From NCBI GenBank assembly GCA_949358305.1, contig OX442324.1:2593501-2657500 (forward strand): a stretch of DNA of 64,000 nucleotides, in the 5' to 3' direction. The notes below the pieces were generated by a model. The model was not told the origin of the DNA, ran no database searches, and saw only the letters and a list, made by a program, of their open reading frames with translations. This document shows positions 46,055 through 57,473 of this stretch, one piece after another. Origin of the DNA: Strigamia acuminata (taxonomy: Eukaryota > Arthropoda > Chilopoda > Geophilomorpha > Linotaeniidae). How positions within the stretch are numbered: the stretch's first letter is position 1; the number at the start of each line of letters is the position of its first letter. Position numbers and translations under genes: made by a program.

Positions 46055-46810
46055 CCAGATGGCCCAAATAAAACCGGCCTGACAATACAAGGAGGGTCAC
46101 TAAGGGTGTCCAAAAAAATGTACACATTGTTCAATTAAATATAGATTAATTATTTTAGTTGTGGGCAGTGTTGTTGAATTAATGTTTCTGGTGCAGTTTT
46201 TTCCGATCTTTCGTTTGGTTTTTAGTTTTTGACAATTCCAGCTTTTGTTCTTGAGATATAAATAAAATCCATCCTTCTAATTACTTTGAACACTGAAATT
46301 CATTGAAAAAAAACAGAACTATTTTTCCGCGAAGTAGAGCATAGTCCACAGTTAGGCGTAATTCGGCGTAACCAATTGGAAATAGGTCAACGTTGAATCG
46401 GTTTGGAGTATACCACTTTTTTGGTACCATACGACTTTACTTTAGTAAAATCTCAAAAAATGTAGAAAACTCTCACAGAATCTAGCAAAATCTAGCAAAA
46501 TCTCGCACAATCTCGTACTGGTACATCTGAAGAAATCCACAAAAGTACCACAAAATCTAAAATTCAGGAATGACTAGTGCAATCAAACTTGGCGAATTGA
46601 GACAAAATTGATTACAATTGCAAATATCTCGAGAATGAAAGCTCGGATTGTCAAAAACTAAGCACCAAACAAAAGAGCGGAAAAACCTCCACCAGAAACG
46701 TTAATTAAACAACTCTGGTTAGAACGAATAATTAATACATATTTAATTGAACAATGTATAGACTTTTTGAGACACCCTTAGTGGCCCTCTTTGTATGTTG
46801 AGCCACCTGG
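46055..46810. mobile_element. 756-bp foldback element with TA duplication
   Basis: Flanked by TA (46,053-46,054 and 46,811-46,812). The two arms of about 230 bp are inverted copies sharing CACTAAGGGTGTC, ATTGTTCAATTAAATAT and a TTTTGTTTGGTGCTTAGTTTTTGACAA-type block (read in pieces). The centre carries a copy of the dispersed ~100-bp repeat (46,320-46,420). Its terminal 35 bp also occur beside SLC37 exon 11. No transposase. Confidence 0.8.
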
Positions 46811-47526
46811 TATACTAAAAAAATTACATTTTTTTTTCTTCGACATTAAATATTAATGTACCACTTTATAATGCACCCTAAAAATGTAAATGCGAGATGT
46901 AAGTTGTCCACCATTGGCCTGCAAAATAACGTCTGTGTCTTTTTGGCCATGGAGGGCACCACAATCACAAGACAGAATCTCACCACAGATTAGCTAAATC
47001 TATCTCACCACAGATTAGCTAAATCTATCTCAAAACAGTCTAACAATTGATTTATACTAGATGTTAAGTCCTGTAGTTAATTGTTTAAGATTAAACTCTT
47101 TTTTGCTGTATGTCCCCCAGTTAAGGTGCGATGAGCACAAACTGAGCAGGACACTTGATTCAACCGAATCTCTGACATGGGCTTTTGAATCCCGTTCCGA
47201 ATCCCCGAATCTTTACATTTTATAAAAATTTTGAATTTTTTGTCGAAAATTGAACAAAATTTAAAATCTTTTCAACTATTTTATTAAAATAATCATCTGA
47301 ATCCTATGAAAGCATCGAATCTCTGATTCTGATTGTCGTACCCCTGTGGTAAAATGTACAATAGACAAAAAAGTTATAAACTGCTTTTTAATTCCACCCA
47401 GTGTTAAATAAATACAACGTGGTCTTCGTAAAATCATTTTTTCTTCAACTCTCTCAAAGGCTTTCAAACTAAACATAAAACTACAAAGATTGATTAAACG
47501 TATCCAAACTTATCATTGAAAATACA

Positions 47527-49836
47527 TTAATCTTCCTCCATTGGTTCCACTGCATTTTCCTGCATTTCGTTGCTACTCGTGTCAGCCGACGTAACCATAT
47601 TTAACGAGGACGAATCCGAGTCTTCCGACAACGGGACATCCATAGTGTTGTCATCAATATCAGCTGCCTCGTTATCGAGCGAATGAACAGCCACCGTTAT
47701 ATCATCATTATCACTTGACTGTTGGTTTTCCTCTGCCTCGTCGTCATCGTCAATTGCAGTTGCAAGTGATGGTGATACATTTTCTTGCATGTCAGAACTT
47801 GATGGCTGGTCATCTTCGCTCTAAAACACCCAACAATTTATCACCGGTTAATTTTCTCCTCAAAACAATCGACACAACAACTCCTACCAGTGCCAGCCAT
47901 ACAAATCAAAGCAAAACAACAATGTCGCACTTGAAAATTCATATCTAACCAACACATTTCAACTACGGTTTCACCGATGCCATACAAATTATTTTTCTCA
48001 AATTTAAACAACTTATTTTTGCTGAAATGAACAGTTTAGTTAAAAATAATAATTGATTTAAATAAAACACCCAGGTACATTTTTAACGTAATTTAATAAA
48101 TTTCTTCCAATTTATTCCAATTTAACCCACAAGATCAAATTCATAAAATGTAGGAAAGAAACTACAAACCGAATCCTTAGCTTCGTCCTTGTCGGTATCG
48201 TCGTTGTATTTGTTCTCGATCTCGGTCTCGGTCTCGGTTTCGGCCTCTGCTTCGGCCTCTTCGCCTTGTTTGGGTTCTTCCTTAGCTTCGCTGTCGGAAG
48301 AGACTTCTTGTTGCTCGTCCCCGTCTTCCTTGTCGTCTGACGGTGCACTTTTCTCACTGCAAGTGCTGTCAACCTCATCCTCGGCTAAACTTTTGATTTT
48401 TTCAGTTTTGCAAGAACTTTCCATGATGACCGGCTGAGATATTTCAATGGAAATTTTCACCTCTGAAGAATCTACACTACTCAAGGAAACTACATCATCT
48501 AAAAAGAAAATTTTTTTAATTTTTAATCTTTAAATTTTTTTTTTTTAAAGAAAATTTACCAGAATTTAGAAACTCCTTTTCCTGCGTTGGTGAAGCTTCG
48601 CTCTTCCTTAGGTTTTCACCGTTGCTTTCCTCGACCGCAATCTTCGTCGTCGTTTCCTGATTTGGTCTTTTTTCATCATCTGTTAGGTTATTATTCTTGT
48701 TGTTTTCGATTACTGTGTTGGTGTCGGTCGTGTCGGCGTTCCCATGGCCATCACTGTTGTTCGACGACGAAGGACTCAACGGAGTGGTCGATTTGTTTTC
48801 AATGTACGAGTCGAACGACTCGACGCCATTCAAATTCCCATCGGTGACCCCGTTCAAGACCGCAGTTTGATTTTCATTCTTTTTTCTCGAACAATCGCAA
48901 GCGTAAATGCTGAAAATAAAATTAATTAATTTTTCTTTTAATTTTTTTCCCCAAAAAACAAAAAATTAACTTACTGACTGCAACCAGGTTCCACTGTGCT
49001 GACCACGAGAACATTCTGGAAACAAATTGAAAAAAATTAAAAATTAAAATAAAATTTAATCAAAGTGAATCATGCAGACTGTAGCCACCTCATGGCTGCC
49101 GCCTGCACGATCCCCATGTAAATGACAACAACAACAAATGGATTTCGATTTTCTTACCTTTTCTAGACCTCGCATAAATTTATCCGTATATTTGTAATGT
49201 TTTTTTGGCGACGTGACTAATTCACACAGTCTTTGTATTGTAAATGGAGCACTGCTGGAAAGAAATAGAATAATTAAATCAAATTGTAAAATTAATTCGA
49301 CAATTTATCAACAAATTTCGTTTGTTTTTTCTGTACCTATTGAAACTATCGACGGCTTCAAGCAACTTTTCTTTCATCACTTCAAATCTGAATCGTTCGA
49401 CGTTCGAACAATGTATTATATCGTCTGTGGGACAAGTTTCGTTGAATTCCTGTATTACATTTTCCATTTTCAACATAAAGAGCGGTTTTAATTTCGACCA
49501 CGGAAAACTGACAAAAAACAAAACAAATATTCATTTCAAATTTAAATTATTTTTTCGATATTTCTTACATAGTGTCTCCGGTTTTGGCGATTTGCGCGAG
49601 ATAATCCTCCAGTATTTGCGGAATTTCTCTCGGTCGGCGTTTTTCAAAAACTAAACATTTGAAAACACAATATAACGAAAATTGAAATTAGGCTTAACGA
49701 AAAGATAAATGTTGGGTACAGTGCAGGTTTTAGGTTTTATGCGTCAAACTTGCTCGAAATACTGTTTCAAATTCAAATGTATGGTGTGAAACTACTCACT
49801 AATTAATTCGTCTAATATATCTTCAGGATTCTCCAT
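47527..49836 (-). CDS. PPP4R2: PPP4R2, regulatory subunit 2 of protein phosphatase 4
   Basis: Eight exons on the minus strand: 49836-49800, 49650-49569, 49507-49337, 49251-49158, 49015-48975, 48909-48560, 48498-48170, 47820-47527, in phase, 465 residues (human 417). PPP4R2 bridges the PP4 catalytic subunit and R3 subunits in complexes acting on centrosomes and DNA-damage signalling. The conserved core is about residues 1-165 ([73 protein letters not shown]). The remaining 300 residues are acidic, Ser/Asp/Glu-rich and poorly conserved, as in other PPP4R2 proteins; an [13 protein letters not shown] run lies in exon 7. It is head to head with RYBP. Confidence 0.93.
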
Positions 49837-50619
49837 GCTAAATGCTACAAACAACGGTCGAACAACACAAAATAGATGTTAGGGACAGCAGACATTAGAC
49901 AAGCCGATATCGAATGACGTCACTTCAACGCTATTAATTGGGTGCGCGACAAACATCAGCTTGAAACTACGATAATATAAAGCTAATAGTCGCCGGATTT
50001 CTCAATAAAAATAATATCGCTATAGTTTGTGATTAAAATATAGAGGAAAACAAATGTGGCAAATAGAGAAAATGGGCTTCTACAATCACATAAAAGTTGA
50101 TTCGAATTGTGTGACGTCAAAGAAACGCTCCTATTTTTGCGGCTATTTACAAAACATGGAACTTCATGTCCTATATCCAGTTTACTTGTGAACAGCTCTT
50201 CTTAATCAAAATAATACACAGAAGTCATTAACAACAGTACTGGAATTAGTACATTTGTATCCATCAAATCATAATAGTACTATTGGTACTATTATATGAT
50301 CAAATCAACAGACTATTTATTTATTTATTTATTTTCTCTCAGCTTGTTTTCCTCACATTCACTTCTTTTGATCCAAAATCAAACAATAAATCCGATTTTA
50401 TCGTGCCATAATTAAAAGATGTAAACAAAACATTAATGTTTTTCTATATATCAACATGAGATGGCGCTCCGTCGATTTTTCGGTGCAAGTTCCACAGGCC
50501 AGGAAATTAGCAACAGCAAAACAGAAATGCCATTTAATCACGCCATATTGCTTGCTCTATAGTGGGAGTTTTTTGAGTTTGCAGTTGTACAACCATTTAT
50601 TTGAAGTAGGGAACAAAGA
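49837..50619. promoter_or_regulatory. Divergent PPP4R2 / RYBP promoter with two CRE palindromes
   Basis: 783 bp between two start codons pointing apart. TGACGTCA palindromes lie at 49,915-49,922 (79 bp upstream of the PPP4R2 ATG) and 50,112-50,119. These are binding-site consensus sequences for CREB/ATF bZIP factors; whether they are used here is inference. A short ATTT microsatellite lies near 50,320. Confidence 0.5.
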
Positions 50620-51604
50620 ATGGATCATAAGAAGAGCCCTAATAGGTACACAAATGCTAATTCTTATGATAATATTCCATTTAATGATTTTTTAAAATTT
50701 TTTCTTTTAAATTTAAAATTTTTTTCCTATTAAATATTTGATTAAATTTGCAGAAGATCAAAGAGACACTCAAAATTAGCCGAAGACAATTTCTGGGATT
50801 GCAGTGTTTGCACTTATCGTAATTCAGCTGAAGCTTTCAAGTGTTTAATGTGTGATGTTAGGAAAGGAACCTCAACAAGGTTTGCTCACCTGACTGGTGA
50901 CAAGTTGTCAAACACGAAAAGATTTATGTTTTCTTTAATTAGGAAACCACGGATTAATCCTCAGCTAGTGGCGCAACAAGCAGCACAGCAATACACACAA
51001 GCACAAGCGAAACCGAAGAAGGAGTCAGGAAAGAGTGACAAAAAAGGAAGTCATTTGGAGAGTAAAACTGCGAGGAAAGTGAGGTAATGAAAATGGAAAA
51101 TTCCATCAAAGTCTACGAAAGAAAATTTTAATTTTCAGGTAGATAAATGGCATTTATAAGACAAAAATGTAACTTTTTAGACTGAAAAATGCAATTTTTA
51201 GATTGAAAAATGCAATTTCTAGACTGAAAAATGCAATTTCTAGACTGAAAAATGCAATTTCTAGACTGAAAAATGCAATTTCTAGACTGAAAAATGCAAT
51301 TTCTAGACTGACAAATGCAATTTCTAGACTGGAAAATGTAATTTCTAAGCAAGGCGCATTCTTAAAATTAAATTTTTATAGGCCGAAATTAAAAAATGTC
51401 GACCGAAGTAGTGCACAACATAAGGCAGTAACTGTGAACAATGTGACAGTCATCATAACTGAGTTCCAACCAAAGCGTAGGCCCTCGACGGAGAACACAA
51501 ACAGCAGCGGAAGCTGTAGTACCGATAACGGCAATCAATCGGATTCCACCAGCACGAGCGATACCCGTAACTGCGATTCTCATTCCGACAGCCGTAGTTC
51601 GTGA
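50620..51604 (+). CDS. RYBP: RYBP/YAF2, non-canonical PRC1 subunit
   Basis: Four exons: 50620-50645, 50754-50879, 50943-51083, 51382-51604, in phase, 171 residues. RYBP/YAF2 binds RING1A/B and defines variant Polycomb repressive complex 1, which mono-ubiquitinates H2A. The N-terminal RanBP2-type zinc finger reads [20 protein letters not shown], followed by the family signature [19 protein letters not shown]. The C-terminal RING1-binding strand pair is [26 protein letters not shown]. The end is Ser/Thr/Asn-rich. Intron 2 (50,880-50,942) is 63 bp, a multiple of three and without an in-frame stop, so retention would insert 21 residues between the finger and KPRINP. Intron 3 holds a 21-bp tandem repeat. 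Confidence 0.93.
51180..51350. repeat. 21-bp tandem repeat (RYBP intron 3)
   Basis: About eight head-to-tail copies of AAAAATGCAATTTCTAGACTG with few changes. Related but looser AAATGCATTTATTAGACAAAA units occur at about 53,385-53,510, 1.8 kb 3' of the gene. There is no spacer structure, so it is not CRISPR-like. Confidence 0.9.
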
Positions 51605-51772
51605 AGAATTTTTTTTTTTTTAAGTAAAAAGTATTCAGACCTTTTGTGGTGGAGATTTTTCTTTTGTATTTTTTTATTTGATTTGGTCTGAAGTTGTGTA
51701 AATGTGTGTAAATGAGTTGTATGTTATGAGGAGCGAACGGCGAAATACATTTTACAGCTGTAAATGTGTTCG

Positions 51773-51811
<39 letters not shown>
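51773..51811. repeat. ATT trinucleotide microsatellite
   Basis: About 12 uninterrupted ATT units in the presumed 3' flank of RYBP. Confidence 0.95.
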
Positions 51812-51816
<5 letters not shown>

Positions 51817-54414
51817 ATTTTTATTTTAAAAAAATATTTCTATTTATTGTTTGTAAGTAAAATGAAACAAATTCTTGTGTAAATAATTACATGTAATTTC
51901 AATTTGATTGTAAGTTATGGTGTAGTTGGTTTTTGACTGGGCCGTGTGGTAGAATCGTGCAATGGAAATGACTTCAGTTATTAGGTGCTAAAAAGTGCAT
52001 TTTTTTCATTATTTTTGCTGTTTTATTGCCTTTTTGTGACAAAAAAATGCTATTTTAGTTTTAAGAGTGCAAAAAAGATGCATTTTTGAGGCTAAAAATG
52101 CTATAAAAAATTTATTTCAGCCAAAAATTGGTTTAAAATAAATTTATGAATTTTTTTGCAAAAATCCTGCATGTTTAAAAATGCATTAAATCTTCCACAA
52201 AGTGGACTTTATTGCATAAAAATAATTTTTTTTCATCCAGAAAGTTGATTTTCTTGCACAAAAATGCATTTATTGGTGCAAAATTTTTGCAACAAGACAA
52301 CGAGTCTATAAAAGCTGTATTTAAATGAAGTCTATCCCACGTAACGAAAATAACACTACACGGCCCTAGTATTTGAGCTATTTAACCCAGTGTAAGTAGC
52401 AATAGAGATTTTCCCAGATATTACACAGTCTGGAGTATGGTTTGTACTTCGATTATTAGTTACCGGTACGGTACATATATTTATTTTGTCAACAAAGTTT
52501 TGTCTACTTTTCATGTAAACGAGTGATTTGAATTGTATTTTGGTTAGCTAGAAGCTGGAATGTTTTGGGACAAGGTGTTGTACACGCTGTTTTACTTGTT
52601 TTACCATTTTGTAGACTCAAAACGACTTTCATCAACAAAACTTGGCACAAAGTGCTGAAAAGTCGAATTTAAAGCGATTTGTACTTTATTTATTGTAGCC
52701 AGGGGAGTCAAGACGAGGGGGCCGACAGGATTTATAAATCCCGTGATTTATGGAGATTTAAATGTCGATCCTCGAAGTTGTAAACACTTTGTTGTGCTCT
52801 TATTGAGTGATTTGTAAGTAATATCACTGCCATTGCAAGTTGAGCAAGAAATTTGTGCTTAAATGCGGGAATTTTTTGGCCCATTTTTTTTAAAGACCTT
52901 TGGAGGTACCAATCATTGGCGTAATAAATGTCACGTGGCATATTGTAAGTTGGGAATTTTACGGTTCCTCTCGATTGGTATTTTCCAGTTGATATTTTTA
53001 TTTTATTTTTTCATCATTTTTCATTTTTTTTGTAAGATATATCATTGGTATCATTCTGAAATGATTACTGTTCTTATGTAATTAATGTAACAGTTTCCCA
53101 TTCTATTGTATGTGGATTCTAGCTACTCATGTCTCATTTAATGTGGATTAAATTTGTTTAAGTAGAAAAAGAGTGATTATTTTAATTAGCAATTGGTTAT
53201 AAAAAAAAAAGGTTTGAAAATGTTTTTATATTTCATCTGGGGGTGTCAAACTTCGCTGCAATGATTTTGTAGTAAGAATTCAAGGTCAAACTGCATAAAT
53301 CTAAATGTAAATAAATATAAGTATTAAAAAAAATGTTCTAGGTACAGTCGGTGGATGGACTATAAATATACATTTTTCTTCTCAAATGTGTCATTTTCAG
53401 GCAGTTAAATGCATTTATTAGACAAAAATGCAATATTTATACGGAAAAATGCATTTATTAGATAAAATGCACATTTTTAGACAGAAAAATTCATTTTTAT
53501 GCACATTGGTAGCAAATATAGGCGCATTCCTGAAGTTTCGTAGCCTTAAATCATTAAAAAAAAATAATACAGTAATCTCGACTTATTTACTAATTTTTAT
53601 TTTCATTTTTTTTTATTTTTCTTCTTTATTATAAAATGATTAGATACAAATTTTTCTTATTTGAATAAAATGTGTCACATCTCTGCAAAACAATGTGTAC
53701 AAACTAAAAGTCTGCAGAGAAAACAAAAAAATCAGATTCAATCATCGTAATTCTAACTAGAAAAAACAAATTACAAAATTAAAAAACAAAAAACAAAAAA
53801 ATAAAAAATAAAAATAAATTACAAAAATGTAAATCTACATTGAAATGGCAATGCATGTCTTTGGTTAGTATACTTTTATATAAGCAATTACTCAAATTTT
53901 GGCACTAACAGCAAGGACTTGAATCAATATTCTCTCCAAAAATCTTTTTCTTGCATAAATTCGTAAAGGGACGGTTGACTGAAACAAATATTGATCAAAA
54001 TGTCACAAAATTCTCTCAGTTTCACTTTCGCTTTAGTAATAAACACAACTAATTACATTTAAAAAAACTTAAAAAAAAAAAATAGGCACCAATCAAAATT
54101 AAAAAAAAATTAAAAATTGCCATTTTTACTCAATTAAAAATCAATTTTTTTGGCAGCCATCTTTAAATCTACAGCCAACAATTTTAAAGAAAAATACTCT
54201 TAATACAAAAATACTATAAAGTAATGTTATCACATTAATTCTATGTTTTTCTATCATGTTTTCAAAAAAAAATTTAAAAAAAAAAATATTTTTTTCTTCT
54301 TTTTTTAAAAAAAAAAATTTACATAAAAAAATCAAAACAAAAATTATTTCTTTAAAAAAAGAGCTTAACACAATTTTCGGGTTATTTCTACATTTCTTCG
54401 AGTACAGTGGCGGA

Positions 54415-54536
54415 TTTGCACACAAAGATGCAAATTTCCGGTTTTTGAGATCTGGAAGTTGCAATTTTTCGACATTCGATTTCGACGAGAAATAATATTA
54501 ATATTCCGGAGTTTCGAACTCGCAAATCCGCCACTG
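54415..54536. repeat. hAT-like MITE
   Basis: 122 bp from CAGTGGCGGATTTGC to GCAAATCCGCCACTG (perfect inverse), with subterminal inverted CGAA-type blocks. Flanking octamers do not match. The CAGTGGCGG terminus is shared with the larger element at 14,515-15,127. Confidence 0.75.
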
Positions 54537-55491
54537 TCCAAATGTAAAGGACAGAAAACTAAGATTACATGCCAATTGTGTAAATTCTTCAGTGGATTCA
54601 CCTCGCTTGATTCGATTGAAGAATGGCAATTGTTATTGATGAATTCGGCGTGTCGTTCAACATTTGCCACGTGTTTACACTTGTCAACGCCAAAATGAAG
54701 ACATAAACGTTCACAAAGTCCGTCCGTTGCTCCACAGGGTTAGCAGCAAACAGATGCAGCAACAACAGCAAGTTCTGGACAATCTGACAAGTCATTATAT
54801 CACTTTTAATTGATTTAAAAAAAAAAAATTCTTTTTTGAAAAATTTTTTTTTTCCTCTTTCAAAATAACTTTATACGCAGAAAAATATAAAATAATAATC
54901 AGTCCAACCAACTACCGTAGATGAACAAAAAAAAAAACTCACATCCCAGGAACTTTTGTCTTTTCAGCGTGCTAAAAATTCGCACCATCTTGAAAAATCA
55001 AAAAATCAATATAGTTTCATTGTTTCATTAATTAATTAACTATAATATACATATATATATGTATGTACATTACGCTTTATCTGCTTGGAATGCAATTTAT
55101 ATATATATAAATGTATAATCCTTAAGAAAAAATCCGAAATAATCGCTTTCCGTAAAGAAATAAGGCAATAACTAGCAACTACGCTAAACCGAGCACCAGC
55201 CCGGTGTGCTATCTTCGTTTTCGACGCTGCACACCGCGCACTCTAAATCCTCGTCAATTTCCTTATTCCTTTTATAGTTTTGATAATTAGTTTTTTGCTC
55301 CAAATCCAGAACAACTGAGCATTTTCCCTTATTTCTTATGTATATTTTTATATATATGTATCCGACTTATTTTTGCAATGAAACCATCGTCCTAGAATTA
55401 TTTTTTTTAGTTTAGTTTTAAAAAGAAAAAAAAAAGAAAAAAAAAAAGAAAAAATGAGATTGCGATTTCGCAACCGAACGTGCGAATCTTT

Positions 55492-57473
55492 TCAAGATGG
55501 AGAAACAAATTCGGTACCCGGGGTGTGTGTTTTCATGTGAATTCGGAGCCGGTCGGACTTGGCGAACGCCTTTTGGCATTGTGAACATTTGTAAGGTTTC
55601 TCCCCCGTATGAATGCGCATGTGCACCTTCAGCTTGTCGGACTTGGTGAACGCTTTGGGACACTGGGTGCAAGAATATGGCTTCTCTCCCGTATGAATGC
55701 GAACGTGAATGCGCAGCTTATCGGATTTGGCAAATGCTTTTTGGCAATAATTACAGATGTACGGTTTCTCTCCCGTGTGGATCCTCATGTGCACCTTCAG
55801 CTTGTACGCCTTCGAATAGGCGCGCTCGCACAGCGTGCACGCAAACGGTTTCTCGCCCGTGTGCGTGCGGATGTGGTCCTGCAGTTGTACGCTCTTGATA
55901 AACGCTTTGCTACAATAGTTGCACATGTACGGCTTTTCCCCCGTGTGCGTCAGTAGGTGATCCTTGAGTTTTTCCGACCGGCTGAAGCGCTTAGGACAGT
56001 GCGAACATGCGTGTGGCTTGAGGGGAGAAGCGGAGGCGGCAGTGGCAACCGCGGCTGCATTTGCTGCAACCGCGGTTGCTACTGTCGCCTGGTGATGGGA
56101 TTGTTGATGCTGTTGTTGCTGCTGCTGTTGCTGCTGCTGTTGTTGTTGTTGCTGTTGTTGTTGTTGTTGCTGTTGGTGGTGGTGGTGGTGATGGTGGAGG
56201 TTGGCTTGGTGGTGGTGATGTTGGGTGGCCTGGTGATGGCTGTGGTTGTGAGGCTGCAGAGAGTGTTGTCCTGGATGGGGCACGTGGTTTCGTTGTACCT
56301 AGCGAGGAAATAAACAAGTTTTGTTTTCGTTGAGGAAATTAATTAGATTTGGGATGTATGGTGGGGTGTGAGGGTGTTTGAAAGATTTTGGTGAATGAAG
56401 TTGGCGTGGGGATGTGGGATTTGGAGGAATTCAAATGTAGGTTTTGTAAAATTTGTCGCAATAGATGAAAAAGTTTGTTAAATTTGTCAAAAATTCAGAT
56501 ATTGAGGACAAAAATTGTCACAAATTGATCAAAATTTTTCACAAATTGAGGACAAAAATTGTCACAATTTCCACAATTTATCAAAAATTTCCACAAATTT
56601 GTCACAATTTATCAAAAATTTCCACAAATTTGTCACAATTTATCAAAAAATTTCATAAATCTGTTGCAATTTATCAAAAAATTTCACAAATCTGTCACAA
56701 TTTATCAAAAATTTTCACAAATCTGTCACAATTTATCAAAACTTTTCACAAATTTGTCAAAATTTTTTTCTTAAAAAATTTATCGCAATTTACCTACTTT
56801 TTCAAAAATTTGCCGCAAATATCGATTAAAATGTCGACAATTTAAACAAATTTTGAGCTAATTACTCCCGACACTTCACTTTACCATCTACAAATTCATT
56901 TAAAATCAATAAAAACGGCTTTCTAACTAACATTTCGATTTTCAACAAATCCATTCAAAAATTAAAAAAAAATATATATAACCAAACTCTTAATCCACAA
57001 AAACAAAACAAACTATTGAAATATAATTCACCAAAAGTCAACCCAAAAACCCCTTTTCCCCACTCCTGTATTAAAAAAACAAAACAAAGAAAACGTCAAT
57101 TAACCTGTGCTTGTTGATGCGCTTGCACCTGAACTTGGTGTACTTGTGCCTGTGCTTGAATCTGAGCCATAATCGACGGGCTAGACATTGCTAGGAGCCC
57201 AGGGTAGTACGGACACGAGAAAGGTTTGTCATTGATGGATCCAGCGAAAGGGACTTTATAATCAGGAGGACAGCGGAAATCTTTTGGAAAAATGGAGCAT
57301 GGATAAAGACTTTCTGTGGATGATTTTTCCTCTTTGGGTATTGATAGAGACTCCATCTTCGACTGTTCATCGACCAATAAGAATCTATCACCATGCCACA
57401 AATCCGACTTCAAATGGTATAGTTGCTGGATGTTGCCCAATTGCTCACTTCCACTTGAATGTTTACTCTTCAT
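55492..57473 (-). CDS. Six-finger C2H2 zinc-finger protein with poly-His/poly-Gln region
   Basis: Two coding exons on the minus strand: 57473-57105 and 56298-55492, in phase, 391 residues. Residues 1-123 have no known domain ([32 protein letters not shown]) and end in a Gln/Ala/Val-rich stretch. Exon 2 opens with a His-rich tract, an uninterrupted poly-Gln run, and an Ala/Val region. Six C2H2 fingers follow (about residues 221-385), joined by canonical TGEKP-type linkers, each with the C-x2-C-x12-H-x3-H spacing. Helix positions are unusually uniform ([24 protein letters not shown]), suggesting recent finger duplication. It should be a nuclear DNA-binding protein; I cannot assign an orthologue. 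The run is an imperfect CAG/CAA array and may be length-variable. Confidence 0.85.
56460..56780. repeat. Intronic minisatellite (zinc-finger gene)
   Basis: Eight or so copies of a ~31-32-bp unit with core ACAATTTATCAAAAATTTCCACA, in the single intron between 56,299 and 57,104. Open frames across it are artefacts. Confidence 0.85.

Larger units (their letters stand above)
45053..47526. other. Repeat-filled interval between the three-finger gene and PPP4R2
   Basis: 2.5 kb. An AATAAA at about 45,117 can end the three-finger transcript. The rest is largely the elements at 45,305, 45,609 and 46,055 and a decayed satellite-bearing element at about 47,120-47,345. No gene seen. Confidence 0.6.
51605..55491. 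other. Gene-free interval, RYBP 3' flank to zinc-finger gene 3' flank
   Basis: 3.9 kb, very AT-rich. Contains an ATT microsatellite (51,773-51,811), TGCATTTTT-rich sequence at 51,990-52,300, the loose repeat at 53,385-53,510, the hAT MITE at 54,415-54,536 and AT dinucleotide tracts near 55,040-55,110. Part must be the 3' UTRs of the flanking convergent genes. No coding sequence seen. Confidence 0.55.

Noticed and set aside
51180-51350. Regular repeats that could be mistaken for a CRISPR array
   Set aside because: The units are contiguous with no unique spacers, in an intron of a spliced animal gene.
55609-56333. Plus-strand open frames up to 118 residues over the zinc-finger gene
   Set aside because: Shadows of the C2H2 and CAG-repeat coding sequence on the minus strand.
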